Assembly (NCBI GenBank): GCA_030998225.1
Contig: JAPYXD010000680.1
Span: 18,054,501-18,118,500 of the forward strand
Reading direction: 5' to 3'
Origin: Diplolepis rosae
Taxonomy: Eukaryota > Arthropoda > Insecta > Hymenoptera > Diplolepididae
DNA: 64,000 bases
The notes beneath the pieces were generated by a model that was not told the origin of the DNA, ran no database searches, and saw only the letters and a list, made by a program, of their open reading frames with translations. Below, piece by piece: positions 23,139 to 35,100 of this stretch. Within the stretch, counting starts at the first letter, position 1. Each line of letters opens with the position of its first letter. The translations under genes and the position numbers were made by a program.

Positions 23139-23636
23139 CAAGATTTGTCAAATTTACAGAAAGTTCGTTACTCATTTTTACAACTTGATATTTTAATAGA
23201 TTTTACAAGAAGTTCAGTTCAATCAACAAATTTCCTGTACGTTTTATCTATCTATTAGAAAAATCAACTAAATTCGGATTTTTTAGGTTTTACTGGACGC
23301 TCAGTGAAACGTACTCTCTAAATTTGAATCAGTAAAAATCTACTGATTATCAGTGAAATTTGACTGATTCAAATAGGTAAAAAGAGGTTACTGTAGATCA
23401 GTCAAATTTCACTGATTATTTCAGTGAAAATTGACTGATTTAACAGTGAAAAATATTTTTTCACTAACGAATCAGTGAAAAGGCAAATCACTGATTCAAT
23501 CAGTGAAAATTTGACTAATTCAGATTTAGAGAGTAGAGAAAATGTGTTGATTGAACTGAACTTCTTATAAAATCTACTAAAAAGTCTCATGTCGTAAAAA
23601 AACTAACAAACTTCCTGTAAATCTTACAAATCTTTT
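23139..23636. mobile_element. Nested foldback element
   Basis: Outer arms pair AAGATTTGTCAAATTTACAG (23139) with its inverse near 23636 and continue through AAGAAGTTCAGTTCAATCAA (23209) and its inverse (near 23572). Inside sits a second inverted unit, 23312-23535, with ends TACTCTCTAAATTTGAATCA. The inner unit is made of degenerate repeats of ATCAGTGAAA and TTGACTGATT. A related inner-type unit is at 37674-37774. Confidence 0.75.
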
Positions 23637-23639
23637 CTT

Positions 23640-24780
23640 TGCGTGCAGTCATTTTACGGATAAGAAGAAGCTAATTTAATTACTTGAGTAATTATGGGAA
23701 AAATTTAATCAAAGAGGAACAAATTTATATAATGAGTTAGATAACGTTTCGAAGTTGGAAACGGAAGACAAAGATTGAAAAATCGTGTTATTATAAAAAA
23801 AATCGTGAAAAATATGGAACATCGTATTTATCCCAATGTTTGAATGACAAATTTGTGGTGGTCCCAGTGACTAAATTTGAATTTCCTAATGATCATAGAG
23901 CTTTACCCTTATTTGTCTAATTGTAGTTATCAATGTATACGTATATTTTTCAATGAATTTTGAAAGTAATTAACAATACACTGGACGAAAATAAATTATT
24001 GACACAGTTTGAGTATATATTTCAGACATCATAAAATACTATATACAATTCAATATTCTTTGGTAAATTATAAGAAACTATTAAACATCTTATTGTTTAC
24101 AATCACTTTTTAAAATCATTAATTTCTTTAGTGTAAATTTGATTAATTATGAAAAATATCTGAATTAAAGATGTTTTTACTACTTTTTCTTTGAAAATGA
24201 TTTTAAATTCTTCCAGATTTGACTTCATACCAAAGAAAATTTGGTTGTATAATCTCATGAAAGAATGTAAAAAAATTTTATATCTACATATTTCAGCGGG
24301 AATTGACAATTTTAGAGTTTAAGAATGTATTTTTTAAAAAAATTATTTTATCCTGTGACAATCTTGCCTTCAACTCGCTATACAACATAAAAGTAATTAC
24401 CGATACATTTTGATATTTAGCTTCATATCAAGAAAAAGCCAATGCAGGAAAAAAATCTATATAAAAAATCAAGTTTTCTAATAATAATATGTCACGTTTT
24501 TTAAACTTTCCCCATTTTATTTATACAGAAATACTGTTTATACCCCTTTAAAATTATACTTTATACCAAAGAAATTGCAATATACAATTTTATCCATAAA
24601 TTTAAATTTTATACTTAGAACATTTAATTCCAACTTTCCAAAATGTGTTTCTGGTATTCAGAGATTTACGTTATGTGAAAGAAATATTTACCTTGAAGTA
24701 ATCTCAAAGTTTCTTTACCTACATGCAAAAACGAAATGATAATTACTTAAACTTTTATGAAAGAAATCATATGTTAGCAA
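23640..24780. other. Anonymous AT-rich sequence
   Basis: Low-complexity AT-rich DNA, ending in a run of 13 C at 24781-24793. No gene or repeat family recognised. Confidence 0.4.
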
Positions 24781-24827
24781 CCCCCCCCCCCCCACCTTTC
24801 TGTATTTCTTAGATTCATAATGAATCA

Positions 24828-24862
24828 CTGATGAGGGCTCCGATTAGAGCCGAAACGTCTGA
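24828..24862 (+). other. Dispersed hairpin motif with a hammerhead-like core, copy 1
   Basis: CTGATGA, then GGGCTC-CGATTA-GAGCC, then GAAACGTC. The order CTGATGA / stem / GAAA is that of the hammerhead ribozyme core, but the 5' stem strand carries one extra G, so the match is imperfect. Diverged copies lie at 40984 and, inverted, at 51497-51529. Confidence 0.45.
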
Positions 24863-25149
24863 TTATATGTAAAACGCTGAGTTTTTATTAACCTTGGACC
24901 CTAAAGCCAACTATTAACATCAACACATATCTTCAATTAGTTTAAAACATTTTGAAAACTGAACTGTCTAAATTTTGAAGTTATATATAATATTTAAATT
25001 GCAAGTACGTTAATTAATGTTTTTCACTGCTTAATATTATTTCTCTTATTATTTCCACTAATCAATCAAGATATTACGTATCTCCATTAAGTGATTCTAA
25101 TTGATACCTTATATTGATGCGGATACAGTCGAATTGATTGATACGAGAT

Positions 25150-25250
25150 ATAAAACGTTTTTCGGATTGGTCCGGGAATAGATTTCGAAATGGCTCGGAA
25201 TAGCTCTGATTCACATGGATTTAATTCCAATCCAAAACTTTCACCAGGGT
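25150..25250. repeat. Half copy of the CGGATT-rich foldback family
   Basis: CGGATTGGTCCGGGAATAG through AAAACTTTCACCAGGG; it matches the right arm of the family seen at 20650, 34823 and 56713. Confidence 0.6.
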
Positions 25251-25314
25251 AATCGTTGGATGCGTCGTACATCGACAGGGTCATCTATTATTTTCAAGTA
25301 TCAGACAATACATT

Positions 25315-26640
25315 TTTCCATTCTCATCATGGATGAGAAGGTATTGGTTTTATGTGAAAAATTACTTTCGAAATTTTCATCAAATCTTTTCGTTTTGAGA
25401 CCTGAGTCAGAAAAAACGGTTTTTACGAAAGTGTCTGTCTGTCTGTAAGGACAAGTTCGTTAACCAGCCATATTCAACCAAAATTGAGGAAACGACTATT
25501 TATTGTGTTTTTGTAAAAAACGTTTTGAAAAAATCAAAAATTCTAATATTAGTTTTTAATAGTGCTCATAAATTAATACAAATTATCCTGATAACATTTC
25601 TTGATTAAATCAAAATTAGAAATGTTACAGCATATTAAAACTTGAAAAAACTCAATATCAGAATTCCATTTTCCAGTTAAATTATACAAGATACGAAAAA
25701 ACGTTATCATACAATATTATTTTCTACATAAAGACCTACAAATTTGAATTTATAATAATATATATTTATAATATTATAATTTTTCTTTGTAATTTGAAAC
25801 AAAAATATTGAAAATCCAAATTTAAATTTTTTAACAATAATATGTGAAATACGAAAAAAACGTAATAATACAAAATTGTTCGTTTCAAAAAGATCTACAA
25901 ATTTTGTCTCACACAGTTTCTGAAAAAACATATATTTTTCGTTTCAATTCCAAAAAATACGATTAAAATTCAAAAATTCCATTTTTTAGACAAAATATGT
26001 GAGATACAAAAAAAACTTTGAGATGAAAAATTATTTGCCTAAATGAGGTCTACACATTCTTATTAAGAAATATCTCGAAAGGACGTAGATTTTATGTTTT
26101 GATTTTTAATATTGAAAAAATTCGATTTTTTTCACCAAAATATGTGAGATACGAAATAAGCGTTGTTCTGCAAAATTGTTTCCTTAAATAAAGTCTACGA
26201 TTGTTTTTCCTTTTTTAGATATTTGGAAGAAAATAAATTATTTTAATCATGTAATTTATTAAAAAGTTACTAAAATGTATACAGAAAATCGAGCGCGAAG
26301 CGCGAGTGTCATGATGAGAATGTGTTCCTTAAGGCCGATAGAGCCTTAAGTAAATTGAATTTCCTGTTTCAGTTAAACTGAAAAAGAAATTTAGTGAATT
26401 TGAGAAAATGAGTAATTTACATCAACTTTAATATTATAAAATTGGTTTGAGCTTCAGTATTAAATTATAAGAAATAAACTTAAATGTATGCGAAGAGCGC
26501 AAGACCGAGCGCGAAGCGCGAGGTCCAGAAAGAACGGAGCGCGCAGCGCGACGATCGAATTGCGCACCCTAGACGCGCTCAAACTTGCGAGCGAAGCGAG
26601 TTGCGCGCGATAAGAATATGCCCGCGAAGCATAAAACATA
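25315..26640. repeat. GCGAAGC-tail repeat family, copy C
   Basis: Almost identical to copy B from about 25700 onwards. The head is shortened (GTCTGTCTGT only, and the following GTGTGCGGCATAA block is missing). The tail has an extra GCGCGAAGCGCG unit near 26510-26550 and ends early at CCCGCGAAGC near 26627. The open frame 26484-26720 is a product of the tail repeats. Confidence 0.9.
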
Positions 26641-26771
26641 AAACATTAGGAACAGAACTGACCCCATGCCAAATTAATTATCACAGATTCAAAATACTAA
26701 AGTTCCAAAGGATTATATGATAGTTCGATAAATGTTATAGTAAAGTTTGCCATATTCTGTAATAAATTATT

Positions 26772-27003
26772 CACCCAGAAAACAGTTTCTTTGATATAAT
26801 ACGGTCAAAGAAAAAATTTCTTTGAATTGAAGAAAGTTTTGTTGATTCAAAAAAGTTTTCATTAATGTAAACAAATCTATTTCTTTGAATCAAAGAACAT
26901 TTTTTGAATAACAAAGCTTTCTTTAAATCGAAGAAATGTTTTTTTTTTTTGACCGTATATTAAAGAAATGTTTCTTTGATTCAAAGAAACTGTTTTCTCA
27001 GTG
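26772..27003. mobile_element. Small MITE made of TTTCTTTGA repeats
   Basis: The ends are CACCCAGAAAACAGTTTCTT and the inverse of CACTGAGAAAACAGTTTCTT. The interior repeats TTTGATTCAAAGAA-type palindromes and contains ACGGTCAAAGAA with its inverse. The element at 46562-46937 has the same end type. Confidence 0.75.
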
Positions 27004-27231
27004 TTATACAATTTTTTTAGGTTTACTGTTTCACTGCGATAAATTTTCACTACGACACGTTTTTTCTTAAATTAGAGCGTATTTTTTTAACAATTCTAAA
27101 CTTGGGTCTCTCCGTATAACTGAATTTAAAAAACAATGTGCAGAAAAATTAGACAGAAAGTAAAAAGTAAAGTTAGTTTAAGCGACAATTTCCTTAGTAT
27201 TTCGTTTTAAATATTCCTTATCCTTTTTTAC

Positions 27232-27300
27232 ACTTTCATCATCAATGGGAAAATATTGGTTTTATGTGAAAATGACATTCGAAATTTTTATGTCCTTAAG
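27232..27300. repeat. Head fragment of the GCGAAGC-tail family
   Basis: TTTTTACACTTTCATCATCAA followed by ATATTGGTTTTATGTGAA; the similarity ends after about 65 bp. Confidence 0.7.
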
Positions 27301-27337
27301 GGCATGGATCATCAGTATCACGTGACTCAATTATATG

Positions 27338-28774
27338 TTAACCCTTTGCGGCATACATCTTTTAGGGGAACGAACTCTTATAATAATTGTTACATAAGGG
27401 TTTTTGGGGTCGCTGATTATAAATCTGAACTCAGATTTTGGAAATTCAAAATGGTGGCTCCAAGATGGCGGTCATAATATTACATTTTTTTAAATTTGTT
27501 TTTGAAAATTGGTATACAGGGGTTTTTGAGGTCACTAATTACGAATCTGAACTCAGATTTTGGCAATTCAAAATGGCGGATCCAAGATGGTGGCCAAAAT
27601 TAAAAATTTTTTGAAATTTGTTTTTGAAAATTGGTATAGAGGAAGTAACAAAAATAGGATTCTAAAAAGTGCAGGTTTATTGAGGTACAATCGGAAATAG
27701 GCAAAGTAAAATATCATAATGCAATTTTCAGAAAAATCCAATAATATTTCAATTTATGGACGCCATATTGGATCCGCTATTTTGAATTATCAAAATCTGA
27801 GACTGGATTCTTGATCAGCGATCTCAAAAACCCTGGTACAAAAATTTTCGTAAAAGAATTTCTAAAAGTTCCTCCAATAATGAATTCTTTTCAGAAAAAG
27901 GTTTTTTTTTCTGAATTTGTTTATTAAAATTGACAAATTTTTACAAAATATAGTACTTTTAAACGTGAATTTATATTCGATAACATCCTAGGATCGTAAA
28001 ATAACAAAAAACAGTTGGATAATCGGATAAAAATTACATTTAAGGTAGTACGATCACGAAAATTAGACCTCAGGCAAAAATAGATAATTTTGCTTTCAAG
28101 AATAGCAATATTATTATTGAAGGGCTAATTTGAAAGAGAAAAGATTATTTTTTATGAAACAAATTTGAAACACAAAAAAATAATGTTATTAATAAATTTT
28201 ATTTTTGCCCAAACTTATTTTCTTATCGCTTCGAGCCAAATTTTTAAAAATGATGCGATTCTACTAAATCACGGTTCATTTTTTGAGAAAAAAGATTCTA
28301 TACAACTTTAACTTTTCCTATTTTTGAAATTGAATCAATTATTATCAAATACAGCAATTTTTTTATAAAAATGTTGTTTTGGGAAATTGCTTTTTATAAT
28401 TTTAACCTTTAAAGAATTCTTTTTCAAAAATCGAAACCGGTCAAGTTGTAGAGAATCTTTTTCCTAAAAAAATGAACCGTGACTTATTAGAATCGCATCA
28501 TTTTTAAAAATTCGGCTCGAAGCGATAAGAAAATAAGTTTGGGCAAAAATAAAATTTATTAATAACATTATTTTTTTGTGTCTCAAATTTTTTTCATGAA
28601 AAATGATATTTTCTCTTTCAAATTAGCCCTTCAATAATAATATTGCTATTCTTGAAAGCAAAATTATCTATTTTTGCCTGAGGTCTAATTTTCGTGATCG
28701 TACTACCTTAAATCGCGAAAATTTGTAAAAAAATAAGTGGGATCAGGTGATGCCACTGTGCCGCAAAAGGTTAA
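27338..28774. mobile_element. TTAA element with CCCTTTGCGGC ends, containing another TTAA element
   Basis: TTAACCCTTTGCGGCA at 27338 pairs with the inverse of TTAACCTTTTGCGGCA ending at 28774, with TTAA at both borders. Inside are two tandem units of 121 bp (27398-27640) containing CAAAATGGCGGATCCAAGAT-type sequence, with a partial inverted copy at about 27765-27840. A foldback element (28040-28711) has inserted into it. No transposase. TTAA borders and CCCTTTG-type ends point to the piggyBac group. Confidence 0.8.
28040..28711. mobile_element. TTAA-specific foldback element, copy c
   Basis: Near-identical to copy a (5071-5742), with ends GGTAGTACGATCACG and its inverse. TTAA occurs at 28040-28043 and 28708-28711. 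Two-thirds or more of the length pairs with itself. Confidence 0.9.
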
Positions 28775-30860
28775 GTGATTTCTGTAAGATAACTTTCTTT
28801 GTTAAGGGCACTTGATGATAAAGAAATTAGCAAGTTTCACTGATTTTATGTTTCTACATACTTGTGTCCAAAATAAATAAAATGTTGTTTTCAAAATTTG
28901 GGAAGTGGTAGAGAAGATAAAAGTGGACATAAATAGATAAATTTTAGTTTGGATAATGAGGAAAAGTTCAATTTTAACAAAATCTGTCGGAAAATTTGCA
29001 AAATTAGATATATTCTATCTAAGCCTGTTTTTCTCTTCTCTATCATTTCCCAAATTTCAGAAACAACATTTTAAGTATCTTCGACGTAAACGAAGTTGTT
29101 TCACATAAAGTTACCACTTTTTTTCAAGTATTACATGCCCGTAAGAAAGCATTTTCCGAAAAATTTGTATTATAAAATTGATACTGAAAAAATCATTGAC
29201 AATTACAGTTGACAGTAAAAATTTTGACAGACATATGTAGTTAACGAACGTTCTTTGGTCTTCTATCAAATTTCCTAACTTTTAGGAAGATGTTCCGTGA
29301 ACAAAAAAACATATGCTACAGGAAGGAATTACAATTTAAAGTCATGTAGTGCAGAAGATCCATAGCCTTGAAAAATTTTATTTCTATTAAGAAAAAATGG
29401 CTTTTCTTAAAACTAGAAATGGGTGAAAGTGTTGTCCACCGAAAAGCGCAATTGCTAACTACAATTTTTATAGCTTTGAAAGCTGATTAATAACATTCCA
29501 ATCATAGAAAATTTGTATTCAAAGGCAATTTTTTTTAGATGCAAATTATAAATTTAAACTGTTCTTATAATCCTTATAAAATTATCAATTTGTAATGAAC
29601 AAGAGCGTAGTTTGTTCATTGTACAAATTTTACGAATTCATCATCTTAATTTTGAATGGATCTTTCATTTTTAAATCAAATTTCAAATTCAAATATTAAA
29701 CTTCCTAATTTTTAAACTTCATTGATAAAATACAAAAACAAAACTTTTTGAAATTCATGTAAAGTTTGAACTTTTATACAGTTTCTGAATATCGAAATTT
29801 TTTCATTCCAAATTGTGATACTTTGAAATTTGTATAATTAATGAATTCAAATAGTTTATGGAACTTTTTGAAACTTATATAAAATATTGATAGTATGTAT
29901 TCAAATGAAATAAATTAACAATAAATTTTAAAGTCTAATTGGAATATAAAGATAAAATCTTCTTCAAAAGTCCTTATTAATTATTATAAAGCAAATAAAT
30001 TAAACAACTTCTTACTTCCAGCTTTTATCTTTAATCTCTTTCTTTTCTCTTATTCTTTTAAAAGAAATTTCTGTACATGAAAGAGGATTATATCTTTCAT
30101 CTTTTCTACTTTTTGTACGTTTCCTTGCAATCATGAACAAAATGCGTAATATAAGAAAATTCCTTGTCAGTTTTTTGAAAAGGAAACTGAAAGACACTAA
30201 GGGACTTAAAGAAAAAAGAGGTGAGTTTGTAGGGGGTAATTTAATTAACTTTCTCTCGTAGACCGTCTAATTAACGTCTTGTCGGTGTCGAGTCACCAAG
30301 ATCTTGCTTCTGCCTTTAAGAAACCGGAAATCAAGCTGAACCTAAAAGAAAAGAGAAAGATAGAATTCTCAGTTTCCTTGTCTCTGATTACCTTGAGAGT
30401 CAAGTTCAAGTTTTTAGTAATTTAGTTTTCATTTCATTTTCGTTCTATTAAGGGTTACTTAATAACTAATTTTTTAAATTATTTGTTATTTTATATTTTT
30501 CTTCACTAAAAGTCACCCGGTACATAAATATCTGTTAGGGTAGATTCCTGCAATCTATCGATCGTTTTCTGTTTTACTGTTTTCTTCCAAGTTCAGCAGG
30601 TTTTGTACAGATGTCGGTAACAGTCTCGAAATTCAATACTTCCGAATAGTTGATAAAAAGTGAGTTTTAATAAACTTCACAGAAATATCGAATGATATTT
30701 TATACATTTTTGATTATTTTTGAATTATATGTATATACTTTGTTCAGATTTTATTGCTTTTGCGAGTGAATATTTTTAAACAGTGTTTTTATTCTTATTA
30801 ATATGAATTAAATATATTTCACTACAAAAATGATAAAGAGTTTATTGAGTGCTATCGATA
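28775..30860. other. Anonymous AT-rich sequence
   Basis: No gene, repeat family or RNA recognised. 30220-30380 has a somewhat more balanced composition and could be a conserved block. Confidence 0.35.
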
Positions 30861-31164
30861 AATTATTTATCTTCCTTTAAAATATTAAAAAACATAATAG
30901 TATATTATTTATTTGACATTTTCAGATTTCTGTTTAACCTCCCGATAATTAATCTTAATTTTTATTAAATCTTAATAAATAGTCCATTTTGTTCATATAA
31001 ACGTTTTGTATATTTCTACTTCTTGACTTTTTTTCAAAATGCTTTCTTTTTATTGTATGTAAAACCAATTAGTAATTATATAAAAAAACTAGAAGATATT
31101 TTGATTTATAGTCTGATCGAATTAGGATTTTTGCTGGGAAAAAATCTGTCAAACTTTTTTTACA

Positions 31165-32084
31165 TTCTCATCATATGAAGAGGTATTGATTTTATGTGAA
31201 AAATCACATTAGGAATTTTCCTCAAATCTTTACGGTTTCAGATCCCCTAAATAAAAAAAAAACTGTTTTAACGAAAGTGTCTGTCTGTAAAATAGATCTA
31301 CAATTTCGAATCGCAATATTTTTTATAAGATGTACTGTTACGTACGGATGATTTAATTAAATAATGGAAAATAAATGTGTGTCAGAAAGTAACCAATTTA
31401 TAAATATATCGTCCGGCGAGGCTCCAAACTGATCCAGGATCTTAAAAAATAAAATATTTAACCACCTTTACTCACCCGTAACGTGTATATTTTATTTTAA
31501 TTTAAAAAAATACTATCAAAACTTCAATTTTTAAACCATAATATGTGAAATATGAAAAAAACGTTATGATGGAAAATTATTTGCCTGAATGAGGTCTAAA
31601 ACGTCTCATCAGGACATTTTCCGACAGGATGTATATTATATATGTTTTGATTTTAAATATTGAAAATCAAAAATTCCATTTTTTAACAAAAATATGTGAT
31701 ATGCACAAATACAAAACCGTTTGCTTAAAAACAGTCTACGATTTTTGTCCTTTTTGATATATTTGAAACAAGATAAATAATTTTAATCGTCTACTTTATT
31801 AGAAATTCACCGAAATATATACAGGAAATCGAGCGCGAAGCGGGAGTGTCACGATGAGAATGTGTTCTTAAAGCCGATAGAGCCTTAAGAAAATTGAATT
31901 TCTTTTTTCGTTTAAAATAAAAAAAATTTACTAACTTTGAGAAAATGTATTTCACAATTACAATAATATATAATTAACTGGAGCTCTAGTATACAATTAC
32001 AAGAAATGAACTTTAATCTATGCAGAGAATATAAGAATGAGCGTGAAGCGCGCCAATCGAATTGCGCGCCTTGGGTGCGCTCAA
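31165..32084. repeat. Diverged copy E of the GCGAAGC-tail family
   Basis: This is the counterpart of copy D (897-1831). Head ACATTCTCATCATATG; tail with GAGCGCGAAGCGGGA near 31830 and GAGCGTGAAGCGCG near 32039. It lies just downstream of the copy-2 pseudoprotease stop codon. Confidence 0.75.
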
Positions 32085-32156
32085 ATTTTATTCTAATTAA
32101 AAACACTCTTCAAGGAAATTACTTCTGTTTATTGAAACACAGGATTGTTGTTTATT

Positions 32157-35100
32157 TCAATGTATGTGCCGATAGACGTGAGATTTATGAGATTGCACTA
32201 TATAAAAAGATGGGACAAAAAGAATATAATTTCTAGAACGTCCTAATACATGAGAAACAACTCCAACTACTTCATTGCCAAAAAGTATAGGACTGCCAGC
32301 GTCAAGCTGTAAATAAAATGAAAATATTATTTTTTTACATTCTTATCATAAATGAGAAGGTATTGGTTTTATGTGAAAAATCATTTTTGGAATTTTTATT
32401 AAATTTTTACGTTATGAGACCCTCTGCACTGAGAGACTTTTCGTTAGAGTAACCCAAGTAGAAAGTTTCGAAAATTTTATTTTAGATACCCGTAAGTTTT
32501 TCTTTTTAACTAGTGAGGCCCTCTTGAGGGAAACTTGTAAGTTATTCAAAAGAAATGTAATCTTACACCATTTAAGGTAGTTCGTTCACGAAAATTAGAC
32601 CTCAGGCAAAAATAGATAATATTGCTTTCAAGAATAGCAGCATTATGAAAGAGAAAAGATTATTTTTCATGAAAAAAATTTGAAAGACAAAAAAATAATT
32701 TTATTAATAAATTTTATTTTTGCCCAAACTTATTTTCTTATCGCTTCGAGCCAAATTTTTGAACATTATGCAATTCTAATAAATCACGGTTCATTTTTTT
32801 AGAAAACAGATTCTCCACAACATGACCGTTTCCTATTTTTGAAATTGAATTGATTATCATCAAATACAGCGATTTTTTTATAAAAATTTTGTTTTAAAAA
32901 TTGTTTTTTTATAATTTCAGCCATTAAAGAATTCATTTCTAAAAATTGGAAATGGTCAAGTTGTAGAGAATCTTTTTCCTAAAAAAATGAACCGTGATTT
33001 ATTAGAATCGCATCATTTTTAATAATTTTGCTCGAAGCGATAAGAAAATAAATTTGGGCAAAAATAAAATTTATTAATAACATTTTTTTTTTGTGTTTCA
33101 AATTTTGCTCATGAAAAATTATCTTTTCTCTTTCAAATTAGCCCTTCAATAATAATATTGCTATTCTTGAAAGCAAAATTATCTATTTTGACTGAGGTCT
33201 AATTTTTGTGAACGAACTACCTTAAGTTATTAGTGAGCCTAAACTTTTGAAGTATTGTTGAGGCACTCTCTCGTTATTTTTGAGGCAATGGAGACTTCTT
33301 TGTTAGGAATTGAAATCTCATCCCTAGAACATTACAAATTACTCGCGAGGAACTTGTGAGTTCCGCATTGGCCACTGAAACTTTTTAAAAGCTTTATAAA
33401 ATTTCCAACAAAAACCGTTATATAGGAACCTGATACTAAAAATGAGAATCCAAAAATTTTTTCTGAAGACCAGGTAACGAAAAATTATGCGGGATCCCGA
33501 GGAATTTATAAATAATAAGGCGTTGAAATGCAAAATCGTTCGCTTAATTTTTCAAACATTTTCCATATCATAATATTTTTTAAAAATAAGTTGACAAAGT
33601 TATTTACCAGACTTATTTTCTGATGTTCATTTTTTGTTCTTGCACATGCATTTACTTTATCATCCAGAAAGTAGTTATCGAACTGCTTTTTGCATTCAGT
33701 AAATGGTAAATAGATAACATCTATCTTGGTTACACCGAACGAATAAACATACTGGCCCAGTATTTTTATTTCTGAAACACCCCATCCAAACATTTCCATT
33801 TCCATATCAGGTGCGATATGTATGCCTGATATTTTTATGTTCACTATGTGTTCCCTAGTGATATTATCACTTTTAATCTGCAACAATAGTTCCATATTTT
33901 ATTGAATTATTAATTTTACTAATTGAAAAATTGAAAAATGATTATAGCTCAAGTATGAAAGATCTTGGATTACAAAAGTCAAGATCCATTTGAAAATTTT
34001 TCTTGGTTTACAGTTTCAATATAAGAATAGATTATTTTGACCAACCACAAAATCAATAACTAGATATAAAAATGAATAATAGACCTACTTTTACAAGTGC
34101 AACGTCAAATAATGAACAATTAAATACTGGGTTCCTACTATTGTGTATTTCATCAATTTCACGGTTTTCATTTCCGAAATATGCAGTGACTTCAGTATCA
34201 CGAACAGTTTCAAGTCTATCACCCTGTAGTATTGTAATACATAAATTATTTGAACAAACATCTGAAGTTATAATAAAGTTCCTTGCAATGTGGCATCCAG
34301 TGCATAAATGTTCTTCATGTTTTCTGAATGATACCACTAATGGAATATATATTGACGCTGAAGTATTCCCATTTTCTATTCTGCCAGTCAGTACAGATGA
34401 ATTAGATACTGTAAAGATTGAAGAAATTATAAATAAAGATATCATTATAATTCGAAATTGTACTTTTTATTAAAAGTTAAGAGTATTTCGCAAGTTGATC
34501 TTTTGAAATTTGACCACTTTTATTCATCATAATTAAAAATTCATTTACTTTCGTTGAAAATTAAACTTTTTTGATTGATGATTGATTTAACGACGATAAC
34601 ACCCAGATGGAAAAGTCGAATTCATGCTAGTATTCACAAACGGCACAGTACTACGCCAGTTGTGAACAAGGAGTAATGTCTCTACTGGACAGTTGGTACC
34701 GAGTCTAGGGTTGTCGCGATACTGGTATAGCACAGCCCCAATCCTGAGACCAAGTGTCGGCTAGCAACCGACTTCGGAGTAATGCCAGTACTGAACCAGT
34801 ACAAATTTCAGTGCTGGCATCCCTGGCGAATGTATCGGACAGGGATTAATTCCGAGCCAATCAGAACTATTCCGATATCTGTATTCGAGCCAATGCGAAT
34901 CATCCCGAACCAATCCAAAAACGTTTTGTAACCCGTTTGATGGAAAACGGTAAAAGATCGATCCGACCTAATCCGAGGCAACAATCAGAATAAATCCGAA
35001 CGAATCCGAAACCAAGTTTTCAATCCGAATCAATCCGAACTCGCATTGATCCAAACCGAATTTTCAGTCAAAATTAATCTGACTCATTCCGATCTCGGAT

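Noticed and set aside
26484..26720. Arg-rich 78-codon frame
   Set aside because: It is a product of the GC-rich hairpin tail of repeat copy C, not conserved as protein in copies A and B.
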